Positions 1 through 6,031 of a DNA stretch of 13,037 bases are shown one piece after another. Position 1 is the stretch's first letter. Every line of letters starts with the position of its first letter. A program made the position numbers and the translations under genes. Origin of the DNA: Nitrospirota bacterium (lineage in GTDB: Bacteria > Nitrospirota > CAKKRA01 > 9FT-COMBO-42-15); assembly GCA_016214425.1 (NCBI GenBank), contig JACRON010000139.1:1-13037 (forward strand), in the 5' to 3' direction. The notes below the pieces were generated by a model. It ran no database searches. It was given only the letters and a program-made list of their open reading frames with translations, and was not told the origin of the DNA.

Positions 1-141
1 CTGTCAATAAAAACCTCCCTTCATCAGCAATCCTATCCTGATTTAATTTTTGCTTGACATTAATTGTTTATAGAGGGGATTTTATGGCGCCCAGAGAAGA
101 TGTGTTTTGCATTCCTGTGTGGGCTTTGTGTTAAAAAGGAT

Positions 142-645
142 TCAGAAAGTATCCTCAATCTCAATCAGACACCCTTTCCCGAGGTTATTCTCAAAGATAA
201 TCAGATTATCACCTTTACTGGTTGCCGATGGGACGATGAGGCCTTGAAACCCTGCCTGTCTTGCTGCAACGCTAAGCGCCTGTGTAACTGAATAATCAGA
301 TGAAATAAGGTCTTCTTTTGACAGGCCAAGCCTTAGGAGAGTGGATGTTTGTGTTAGGTCAAGTATCTTATGAAGTCTGACGTTAATCTTAGCTGCAATC
401 AATCTTTCTTGTAACATATTACGGGAGGCATGACGTTCAATCTCTTTTATTGCAATTTCCTCTGTAAGTGAGGCATAAAGGATGCCCGTTTCACCTAAAA
501 GATGATAACGGCCGGGATAAAATCGGTTGCCTTCGGTAGAAAGGACTTTATTTTTAAATCCTTCAAAAACAACCCTGTAAACAGCCCCTTCAAATGAAAT
601 AGGAGTGAATGAGGACAAGGCTTTAAGATTAGGCCGCATTACCAT
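142..645 (-). CDS. RES-domain toxin of a type II toxin-antitoxin system
   Basis: Probable toxin of a Res-Xre pair, 167 residues, a usual length for the family. Characterised RES toxins degrade or phosphorolyse NAD+ in the cytoplasm and halt growth. Visible RES features are the early Tyr-Arg (residues 23-24, VYRVV), an Arg in the PGRYH stretch (about residue 46), the Tyr and Glu-rich segment YASLTEEIAIKE (residues 57-68), and the late Ser in IVPSATSKGDN (Ser140 with a following Asn). Those positions give the domain its name, so the toxin looks intact. It starts 3 nt after the antitoxin stop, so the two are cotranscribed and probably translationally coupled. The ATG two codons in is an alternative start. 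The family is clear; enzymatic activity is inferred. Confidence 0.88.
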   Translation of the reverse strand: MVMRPNLKALSSFTPISFEGAVYRVVFEGFKNKVLSTEGNRFYPGRYHLLGETGILYASLTEEIAIKEIERHASRNMLQERLIAAKINVRLHKILDLTQTSTLLRLGLSKEDLISSDYSVTQALSVAARQAGFQGLIVPSATSKGDNLIIFENNLGKGCLIEIEDTF

Positions 646-648
646 AGC

Positions 649-1059
649 CTAAGAATAAATTCCCCATTCAAGCATACCAAGTACATTCTTCACCTGCTCT
701 AACTCACCACGGCTCAATAAATCTACTGGACTTTCCCAGCCTAATGTATGGTTGGGAGAGTGAAACCATGACCTCCAAGCGTCCTTTTTAAGAAGCCTTG
801 CTGTTAACTGATATATGGCCTCTAATTTATCTAAGGATCGCTGTGCTGACTCATTCGGCTCTGCGGTTCCATCTTTCCATCGTTGGATGGTTTTTGGATT
901 TACAGCAAGACAGGAGGATAATATCTTCGGCTCTATTCCCAATGCCTCACAGTGTTCTATTATTATTTTAGGTGCGATTTCATTTAATACCTTAACACCT
1001 TGGTATCTCTTGTGAGATTTTATACGCCCCCTCTTTTTTACTGCCTCTTTTACTTCCAT
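649..1059 (-). CDS. Xre/MbcA/ParS-type antitoxin (DUF2384)
   Basis: Antitoxin partner of the downstream RES protein, 136 residues. A basic N-terminus is followed by a helix-turn-helix region (about residues 30-65, containing AVNPKTIQRWKDG). The C-terminal DUF2384 toxin-binding region is recognisable from WFHSPNHTLGWESPVDLL, then GELEQVKNVL. In this family the N-terminal part binds the operator and the C-terminal part blocks the toxin's NAD+ pocket. The ATG at 1059 is supported by a GGGAGGG ribosome-binding site at 1068-1074. The gene comes first in the operon, as is usual for Res-Xre loci, and lies just downstream of a palindrome-covered promoter, so autoregulation is expected. Confidence 0.9.
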   Translation of the reverse strand: MEVKEAVKKRGRIKSHKRYQGVKVLNEIAPKIIIEHCEALGIEPKILSSCLAVNPKTIQRWKDGTAEPNESAQRSLDKLEAIYQLTARLLKKDAWRSWFHSPNHTLGWESPVDLLSRGELEQVKNVLGMLEWGIYS

Positions 1060-1097
1060 GACATTTACCCTCCCGGGCTTAATTATTCTTATGATTT

Positions 1098-1127
1098 ATC
1101 ATAACACCCCTATTAGACATTTGTCAA
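1098..1127 (-). promoter_or_regulatory. Sigma70-type promoter of the toxin-antitoxin operon
   Basis: Read on the minus strand, a perfect -35 box TTGACA (1122-1127) is followed after 18 bp by TATGAT (1098-1103). This places the transcript start near 1090, about 30 nt before the antitoxin start codon. The -35 box lies inside the palindrome at 1111-1142. Confidence 0.75.
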
Positions 1128-1142
1128 GACAAAAGTCTAATA
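1111..1142. promoter_or_regulatory. Palindromic operator of the Res-Xre operon
   Basis: Interrupted inverted repeat with 15-bp arms, TATTAGACATTTGTC and GACAAAAGTCTAATA, separated by AA, with one mismatched pair. It covers the -35 box and half of the spacer, where a bound dimeric antitoxin would exclude RNA polymerase. Binding by this antitoxin is inferred from position and family behaviour. Confidence 0.7.
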
Positions 1143-1583
1143 AAAATCCCTTTCAAATCTTATGCAACTGCCCCCCTTAAGGCAAAGAAATTTGGCATGA
1201 TAACAGCATTTGGAAAAAGGGTTGTAAGTATGTCATTCCTGCATGTATCTGGCAGGAATCCAGTCTTGCACATTGTGGATTCCCGCTCAAAAACGCTGCG
1301 GGAATCCCACTCAATTACGCGAAGACCCTTATTTTTCAATCAACTTTCAGAAGGTTATAGCCCCAAGCTCTATTATTTTTATTACAAGGCGCAATGCCTT
1401 CCTTGACAGATAAAGAAGGCGTCAGGGTTGGGTCTACACCCTTTAGAAAGGGGAAGCATCTGGTACTGAAATATAAGTAGTCTAATCCCACAAAGGTATG
1501 GAGACGGGAACAACCCCCTTTTTATAAACTTTAAACCTCCTTGCCTAAATATTACAGGTGAGGATTATAACAGGAGGTGCTTC
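1143..1583. other. Non-coding interval with a possible structured RNA (about 1383-1530)
   Basis: No convincing gene lies here. Apart from the repeat at 1231-1308, the stretch about 1383-1530 is rich in short inverted repeats on the plus strand: AAGGC/GCCTT and GCCTTC/GAAGGC around 1387-1421, CCCTTT/AAAGGG around 1439-1452, GTCT/AGAC closing a longer loop around 1480-1506, then a G-rich/C-rich run ending in T residues near 1525. It could be an untranslated leader or small RNA, or decayed mobile DNA. I could not match it to a riboswitch class. The 3' end supplies the ribosome-binding site of the gene at 1584. Confidence 0.3.
1231..1308 (+). repeat. Interspersed GTCATTCCTGC repeat element, copy 1
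   Basis: Two consecutive hairpins. The first pairs ATTCCTGC with GCAGGAAT (1235-1259). The second pairs GGATTCCCGC (1277-1286) with GCGGGAATCC (1298-1307). The first roughly 63 nt match the reverse complement of the element at 4734-4839 at about nine in ten positions by eye. Short GTCATTCCCGC-type repeats of this style are common between genes in several diderm phyla. This copy seems diverged or shortened at its right end. Confidence 0.75.
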
Positions 1584-1856
1584 ATGTATCAGAAAAAAGA
1601 GTATAACACTTTAAGATTAGTAGCAAATTTTACAAGCGGGTTTGGATGGATAATCGTTGGCATCCTTGCCCTGATTGGTCTGATTGTAGGGTGGAAATCC
1701 GCAGGTTTTTTAGTAGGGGTTTTTGGCGGAGCGGTATTTGGAATTGTCGTTGGTGTTCCTTTTATTGTTGCAGGCCAGATGGTCTCGGTCTTTCTGGACC
1801 AGAAGGATCTGCTGGAGGAAATCTCTGATTCTTTGAAGAAAAAAGAAGGAAAATAA
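1584..1856 (+). CDS. Small two-helix membrane protein, unknown function
   Basis: A 90-residue protein with two hydrophobic, Gly-rich segments, roughly residues 17-38 (FGWIIVGILALIGLIVGW) and 41-71, joined by a short Trp-Lys-Ser turn. It ends in a charged tail (about residues 72-90) likely to lie in the cytoplasm. The start is well fixed by AGGAGGTG at 1572-1579, 4 nt before the ATG. It is unrelated in sequence to its neighbours and stands alone after a long non-coding stretch. I do not recognise a specific family. Small inner-membrane proteins of this shape are common and not diagnostic. Being a real gene is likely; the function is unknown. Confidence 0.7.
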   Translation: MYQKKEYNTLRLVANFTSGFGWIIVGILALIGLIVGWKSAGFLVGVFGGAVFGIVVGVPFIVAGQMVSVFLDQKDLLEEISDSLKKKEGK

Positions 1857-1969
1857 CAGTGCTAAAATATTTAAAATGACTCCCGAAAAATCAAAACATT
1901 ATACGCTCTATAATAAAAAAAATATTTTAAAGCTTGAAAAGAAGCAATAACTATGATATATTTCATAAT

Positions 1970-2191
1970 ATGAAGATGGTTAAAATCCGTTTTAAAGACG
2001 CTTCAGATGATGCGCGGGGCGCTCTTGAGCTTGCTAAACATTTCAGGGTCATTTGTTTGCCTGATGATACATATGAAGTGCCAGAGGAAGCAATCAATAT
2101 CTTGCATAAGCTAAATATATCTCCACAAATCCTCCAGACCGAAGGTTTTGATAATGCCCTTAGAACGTTACGAAATCTTGCTTCCGCTTAA
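1970..2191 (+). CDS. Small conserved-looking protein, first of an overlapping pair
   Basis: A soluble 73-residue protein beginning MKMVKIRFKD if the ATG at 1970 is used; the ATG at 1976 is equally possible. An in-frame TTG at 1934 would add 12 residues of unlikely composition. No clear Shine-Dalgarno sequence is visible. The sequence is mixed charged/hydrophobic, with the pattern KHFRVICLPDDTYEVPEEA in the middle and a helical C-terminus, and has no signal peptide or membrane segment. Its last 38 nt overlap the next gene, so the two are probably translationally coupled. I cannot name the family. The small size, overlap and proximity to a Res-Xre locus raise the idea of another two-gene module, but nothing in the sequence proves a toxin or antitoxin. 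Confidence 0.6.
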   Translation: MKMVKIRFKDASDDARGALELAKHFRVICLPDDTYEVPEEAINILHKLNISPQILQTEGFDNALRTLRNLASA

Positions 2192-2468
2192 TTACAATGA
2201 CGGAACTTCTATAGAACCAGAAAAGTTTCAGCAAACCCGGCGTGAGCTTGTCGCAAAGTTTGGCGCTGTTACAATGGACACACAACCAATTTCTGGAGTC
2301 TGGATTCATGAAGGCAGAGAATACAATGATGAAATGATTCGCTTCATTATAGACACTGAAAGCACTCCTGAAATAGACCGATTTTTTTCTGAATTAAAAA
2401 ACCGTTTAAAGGAACGGTTTCGTCAGATTGAAATCTGGATCACTGCGACACCTATCCGAATATTCTAA
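2154..2468 (+). CDS. Conserved hypothetical protein, second of an overlapping pair
   Basis: A 104-residue soluble protein starting MPLERYEILLPLNYNDG, which resembles a widespread family of uncharacterised bacterial proteins of about 100 residues with the pattern LPL-x-YNDG ... GVWIHEGREYNDE ... FF-x-x-x-K-x-x-LKERF-x-QIEIWIT near the C-terminus. That resemblance is from memory. The ATG at 2154 is preferred over a TTG two codons upstream; GAAGG at 2141-2145 is a plausible ribosome-binding site. It lies out of frame over the last 38 nt of the preceding gene. The WIHEG and EIWIT motifs suggest a compact alpha/beta fold. No catalytic signature is recognised, and the function is unknown. Confidence 0.72.
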   Translation: MPLERYEILLPLNYNDGTSIEPEKFQQTRRELVAKFGAVTMDTQPISGVWIHEGREYNDEMIRFIIDTESTPEIDRFFSELKNRLKERFRQIEIWITATPIRIF

Positions 2469-2510
2469 AACAAAGGATGATACCAATGTATCAAAAAAAG
2501 GAGGAAAGTC

Positions 2511-3125
2511 ATGAGCAACCTTAAAAAACATTATTTTTTTCTTATGTCTTTTGCTGCTGTAATACTTTTCTTATTAAGCTTTCTCGGCTGCGCCGGTAAA
2601 AAAAAGGAGGCTGCGGTTGCGCCCCCTGCTCAGCCTGCATCTGTTGAGCCGGAGTGGGTAAGAAAGGGAGCAGGCGCCTTTCTGAATAAAGGGGACAAGG
2701 CATTTTACGGCATCGGTTCAGTTTCAGGTGTTATGAACAAGTCGCTTGCAAGGACAACAGCAGACAACAGGGCAAGGGCTGAGCTTGCAAAGGTCTTTGA
2801 GACATATTCCGCTTCTTTAATGCGCGATTATGCTGCCTCTACTACAGCAGGTGATTTCAAAAAAACCAGCGAGGAGCAGAATATTGAACAGGCTGTTAAA
2901 ACCTTTTCTGCAGCAACGCTTTCAGGGGTTATAATTATAGACCACTGGACAGATCCGCAGGACAACACTATCTATGCGTTAGCAAAGCTTGATTTAGAAA
3001 ATTTTAAGGAGACATTAAACAAGATGAAGGAGCTGAATGCAGAGGTAAGGGATTTTGTAAGAAAGAATGCTGAAAAGGCCTTTGAAAAATTAGAGGCTGA
3101 AGAGCAAAAGAGGGAGGCAAAATAA
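2511..3125 (+). CDS. LPP20-family lipoprotein
   Basis: A 204-residue lipoprotein. A Lys-containing N-terminus and a hydrophobic core end in FLGC, with Cys27 the likely lipidated residue. A short low-complexity linker rich in Ala and Pro follows. The LPP20-type domain starts at PEWVRKGAG (about residue 47) and includes the family pattern FYGIGSVSG followed by a helix rich in A and R (TTADNRARAELAKVFE). The C-terminus (about residues 160-204) is strongly charged and probably helical or coiled coil. The start is supported by AGGAGGAAAG directly upstream. This is the first gene of a plus-strand envelope cluster: 13 nt separate it from the protease gene, and a second LPP20-domain protein lies at 6028-7563. 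The molecular role of LPP20 domains is not established. Confidence 0.85.
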   Translation: MSNLKKHYFFLMSFAAVILFLLSFLGCAGKKKEAAVAPPAQPASVEPEWVRKGAGAFLNKGDKAFYGIGSVSGVMNKSLARTTADNRARAELAKVFETYSASLMRDYAASTTAGDFKKTSEEQNIEQAVKTFSAATLSGVIIIDHWTDPQDNTIYALAKLDLENFKETLNKMKELNAEVRDFVRKNAEKAFEKLEAEEQKREAK

Positions 3126-3138
3126 TTCTGGCGCTGCT

Positions 3139-4113
3139 ATGAAAAAACATTTTATCTTTACAATTGCCGTAAACATCATTTTCATCCTGCATATCATTGC
3201 CTCAGTTGACGCCTATACCCCAAAGGAGATTTATCAAAAGGCCGGGCAGGGTGTTGTGTTAATATTAGCGACTGATGACGGGAAAAAAGGGAGCGGCGGC
3301 ACAGGGTCAATCATCGCTGCCAACGGCCTGATACTCACCAATGCACATGTTGTTATCAATGAAGATGCAGGCAGGCCAAAGCGCCGCATAGATGTCTTTC
3401 TGAAGCCAGAGCGCGTCACAGGAAATATGAATAAGGATTTAACCAAAAGGTTTGATGCAAGGGTTATTGCGTATGACAGCCAGCTTGACCTTGCTGTTCT
3501 GAAGATTGAAGCGGCTTCTTCATCGCTGAATGTAGTCCAATTTGGAGACCCTCAACAGGTCAGTATCGGCGACCAGGTAACAGCAATAGGCCATCCTGAA
3601 ACAGGGGGGCTCTGGACGCTTACAACAGGAAGCATAAGCGCTGAGATTGAAAATTTTAACAACATAAATGGCAAAGATGTATTCCAGACAGAGGCGAGTT
3701 TTAATCGCGGAAACTCAGGCGGACCCCTCCTTGACCAGCATGGATATATGATTGGGATAAACACCTCTATCTCAAGGAGGTCTGCTGACGGACTTGCCAT
3801 TACTGCAATAAACTTTTCTATCAAATCAAGCGTGGCAAAGAAATGGCTGTCAGGCAAAAATATACCTGTATCCTATGCAAATAAACCGTCAGGAAAAGCA
3901 GATATGCCTGCAGCAGGGTCGGAAAAAGAGATAACAAATAAGCAAGATGGTGCTGCTGGCCGCAAGGAAGAGAAAAAGAAGGAAAAGGATATTGTAAAAG
4001 AGCCAGAAATATTAACAGAGAAAAATCCATATAATCTGGATAAATTAATTTTAGACCAGATGAAGGATATGGAAGATTTTATGGATGAGATGAGACAAAA
4101 ATTCAGAAAGTGA
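3139..4113 (+). CDS. Secreted trypsin-fold serine protease (S1C/HtrA-like, no PDZ)
   Basis: A 324-residue exported protease. Residues 1-25 form a Sec signal ending ASVDA, followed by YTPKE. The trypsin-like domain spans about residues 30-240 and has an intact catalytic triad: His70 in LTNAHVV, Asp117 in QLDLAVLKI and Ser193 in RGNSGGPLL. This arrangement is typical of DegP/HtrA-type S1C proteases, but no PDZ domain follows. Instead residues about 250-324 are a Lys/Glu-rich, probably helical tail (KEEKKKEKDIVKEPEIL and onward). No strong Shine-Dalgarno sequence precedes the ATG, so translation may be coupled to the upstream lipoprotein gene. It probably acts in the periplasm. Lack of PDZ suggests substrate choice through the tail or a partner from the same operon; that is inference. 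Confidence 0.88.
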   Translation: MKKHFIFTIAVNIIFILHIIASVDAYTPKEIYQKAGQGVVLILATDDGKKGSGGTGSIIAANGLILTNAHVVINEDAGRPKRRIDVFLKPERVTGNMNKDLTKRFDARVIAYDSQLDLAVLKIEAASSSLNVVQFGDPQQVSIGDQVTAIGHPETGGLWTLTTGSISAEIENFNNINGKDVFQTEASFNRGNSGGPLLDQHGYMIGINTSISRRSADGLAITAINFSIKSSVAKKWLSGKNIPVSYANKPSGKADMPAAGSEKEITNKQDGAAGRKEEKKKEKDIVKEPEILTEKNPYNLDKLILDQMKDMEDFMDEMRQKFRK

Positions 4114-4120
4114 GGAGACT

Positions 4121-4732
4121 ATGCTATTTAAAAAACAGGCGCCCAAAATAATCTTATTTTTTATTCTAAGCATTTTTATTGCCTCATGCGCAGGGCCAAA
4201 GGTAAGCAGGGTAGGAACAGATACAGTTACAGACCTAAGCGGCAGGTGGAATGACACTGATTCCCGACTGGTAGCCGAAGAGATGGTAAAGGATGCCCTA
4301 TCCCGCACATGGATAGACAACTACTTAAAAAAATATGGAAGACAGCCTGTGGTTATTGTTGGCACTGTCTTGAACAGAAGCCATGAGCATATTAATGTGC
4401 AGACATTTACAAAGGATCTGGAAAGGGAGCTTACCAACTCTGGCAGGGTTCAATTTGTAGCAAGCAGAGGGGAAAGGGAAGAGATAAGAGAGGAGCGGGT
4501 TGACCAGGCGCAGCATTCCAGTGATGCAACGGCAAAGGGGCCTGGAAAAGAGCATGGGGCAGATTATATGCTGAAAGGGACTATCAATACCATCCTTGAT
4601 GAGGCAAAAGGCACAAAGGTAATCTTTTATCAGGTTGATTTAGAGCTGATTGATATAGAGAAGAATACAAAGGTTTGGTTTGGACAGAAAAAGATCAAGA
4701 AGGTTATAGAAAGAAGCCGCTCAGGTTTTTAG
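4121..4732 (+). CDS. LpoB-like lipoprotein (penicillin-binding protein activator family)
   Basis: A 203-residue lipoprotein. The signal ends IASC, with Cys23 the lipidation site. The mature part resembles the LpoB/YcfM family (PenicillinBP activator LpoB): the N-terminal pattern VTDLSGRWNDTDSRLVAEEM, then a core with PVVIVGTVLNRSHEHINVQTF, a variable charged loop (about residues 110-150), GADYMLKGTI, and the C-terminal Leu-rich strand with NTKVWFGQKKIKK. E. coli LpoB reaches through peptidoglycan to stimulate PBP1b; whether this relative does so is unproven. GAGGAGAC overlapping the upstream stop supplies the ribosome-binding site, 8 nt separating the genes. The stop codon sits one base from a repeat element (4734-4839). 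LpoB-like genes clustered with COG3014-type and other small lipoprotein genes are known from other Gram-negatives. Confidence 0.85.
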   Translation: MLFKKQAPKIILFFILSIFIASCAGPKVSRVGTDTVTDLSGRWNDTDSRLVAEEMVKDALSRTWIDNYLKKYGRQPVVIVGTVLNRSHEHINVQTFTKDLERELTNSGRVQFVASRGEREEIREERVDQAQHSSDATAKGPGKEHGADYMLKGTINTILDEAKGTKVIFYQVDLELIDIEKNTKVWFGQKKIKKVIERSRSGF

Positions 4733-4733
4733 C

Positions 4734-4839
4734 GTCATTCCCGCAAAGCCTGCCCCTGAATGTTTCTGTCAGGGATTTTTGAGCGGGAATCCACAAATAG
4801 ACAGGACTGGATTCCTGCCAGAGGCATGCAGGAATGACA
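4734..4839 (-). repeat. MITE-like interspersed repeat, copy 2 (inverted relative to copy 1)
   Basis: A 106-bp element with inverted ends, GTCATTCCCGCA at the left and TGCAGGAATGAC at the right (one mismatch). It contains two hairpins: ATTCCCGC with GCGGGAAT enclosing a CCCTGA/TCAGGG stem, and ATTCCTGC with GCAGGAAT. Its right 64 nt are the reverse complement of the copy at 1231-1293, about nine in ten positions matching. It starts right after the LpoB-like gene's stop codon, may affect its mRNA 3' end, and separates it from the next lipoprotein gene. No transposase is present, and no target duplication was identified. Confidence 0.75.
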
Positions 4840-4881
4840 AAAAGTGTAAAGCTATTTATGAGACACCACACTAGGTAAATA

Positions 4882-5106
4882 ATGAAGCAGAAATATGCGC
4901 CTTTTTATTTCTTAATACCCTTTTTCTTCATTCTACTGTTATTTGCCTGTGCAGCCCCAGTCTCGCACTATGTTATGGTAGAGAGGAATCTCCTTGAAGG
5001 CAATTACAATAAGGCTGACAGCATTATAGAACAGTATAAGAATAAATACGGCGACAGGAATGCAGTTTTGTATTATATGGACAGAGGAATGATGCTTCAT
5101 GGATGA
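4882..5106 (+). CDS. N-terminal fragment of a COG3014-like lipoprotein (gene disrupted)
   Basis: A 74-residue product with a lipoprotein signal: hydrophobic residues 6-22 ending LFAC, Cys23 the lipidation site. The mature part, LLEGNYNKADSIIEQYKNKYGDRNAVLYYMDRGMMLH, is a TPR-like opening that looks like the start of COG3014-type proteins. It then stops abruptly at Gly-TGA. The open frame at 5099-6031 continues the same kind of protein one frame over, and its first codons overlap this stop by 8 nt (ATGGATGA). From memory of the family, a few dozen residues expected between DRGMMLH and DDALVEARKV are missing, so an internal deletion that also shifted the frame is the simplest explanation. It might be expressed as a short lipoprotein with a coupled second product, or be a pseudogene. 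Confidence 0.6.
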   Translation: MKQKYAPFYFLIPFFFILLLFACAAPVSHYVMVERNLLEGNYNKADSIIEQYKNKYGDRNAVLYYMDRGMMLHG

Positions 5107-6031
5107 CGCATTAGTGGAGGCAAGAAAGGTAGACCATAAGCTGAATCTCTATAATGACAAATACGAAAAGAAAAATGTTTATAAAGAAGACGCCTTTGCA
5201 CGTTATCTGAGCGGCATACTTTATGAATACAGGGGCGAGCTGAATGATGCGTATATCTCATACAGCAAGGCATATATGGCATATAAAGACTATCGCCGCA
5301 GCTATGGAACGGCTATGCCCATCTTCATTGGCGAAGATCTGCTGCGACTCAGCAGGGCTTTAGGCCTTTACGATGAATATAAAAAACATCAGGGAGAATT
5401 TAATAATATTAAATTAAAGGACATAAAAGAGCTTCAGTCTAATGGAGAGATTATCTTCATTTACCTCTCAGGAAGGGCGCCATTTAAAGAGGATTTTTTT
5501 ATTGATGCGCCTGTGCCTGATGTATCAGGACAGCCTTATTATCTAAGGATTGCCCTGCCAAGGTTTGCACCGCAGCCTTCGCAGATTGCATATGCAAAGA
5601 TTTATATAAGAGGCAAAAATTCAGAAGAAAAAACATATCTGGTGGAGGATATAACTGCTATTGCAAAAAAAAATCTTGAAGACAGGATCGGCAGGATTAC
5701 TGCCAAGGCTGTAGCAAGGGTTGCGCTTAAATTTACAGCAGCGCAAACAGCTAAAAAGGCTGCTGCCGAGAAATATGGAAAGGATGCAGGTATTTTAGTG
5801 GGTGGATTGATTAACATTGCATCTGTTGCAACAGAGGAGGCAGATAAAAGAAGCTGGAGAACCCTGCCTGCTCAGATTCAGATGGCAAGGGTTCTTCTGT
5901 CTCCGGGCAGTTATAGTATGGAGGTGCATTATATAGGCGCTGGCGGAGAGATTCTGGAAAAAAGGGTATTTACTGACATCTCTATAAAAGCAGGCAAGAA
6001 GAAATTTTTAACTCAGAGGATAATCAGATGA
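5099..6031 (+). CDS. C-terminal part of a COG3014-like protein, out of frame with its signal peptide
   Basis: A 310-residue open frame lacking its own signal peptide. It starts MDDALVEARKVDHKL, followed by the family-typical VYKEDAFARYLSGILYE and LNDAYISYSKA helices (TPR-like, about residues 1-90). A middle domain includes GEIIFIYLSGRAPFKED, and the C-terminal part has an Ala-rich segment, a Gly-rich hydrophobic stretch near residues 235-250 and a closing beta-rich region ending KKKFLTQRIIR. The natural protein would be a lipoprotein made from this and the preceding frame. The ATG here, overlapping the upstream stop, could permit coupled translation, but the product would stay in the cytoplasm. 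It overlaps the next gene by ATGA. Reading as a remnant of a frameshifted gene is favoured; an assembly error is the alternative. Confidence 0.65.
   Translation: MDDALVEARKVDHKLNLYNDKYEKKNVYKEDAFARYLSGILYEYRGELNDAYISYSKAYMAYKDYRRSYGTAMPIFIGEDLLRLSRALGLYDEYKKHQGEFNNIKLKDIKELQSNGEIIFIYLSGRAPFKEDFFIDAPVPDVSGQPYYLRIALPRFAPQPSQIAYAKIYIRGKNSEEKTYLVEDITAIAKKNLEDRIGRITAKAVARVALKFTAAQTAKKAAAEKYGKDAGILVGGLINIASVATEEADKRSWRTLPAQIQMARVLLSPGSYSMEVHYIGAGGEILEKRVFTDISIKAGKKKFLTQRIIR

Noticed and set aside
54..141. TTGACA at 54-59 and a 16-codon frame starting ATG at 84, as a promoter and small gene at the left edge
   Set aside because: No good -10 at 16-18 bp spacing and the peptide resembles nothing known; nothing supportable lies in 1-141.
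1231..1308. Possible CRISPR array from repeated GGAATCC/GGATTCC words
   Set aside because: These are hairpin arms of one interspersed element, with no regular repeat-spacer spacing and no cas genes.
1383..1530. SRP RNA, glycine, TPP, cobalamin or c-di-GMP riboswitch
   Set aside because: Compared with remembered consensus blocks of each and none matched.
1934..1969. TTG start adding 12 residues to the small protein at 1970
   Set aside because: No ribosome-binding site, and the added stretch has an unlikely composition; the ATG codons at 1970 and 1976 are better.
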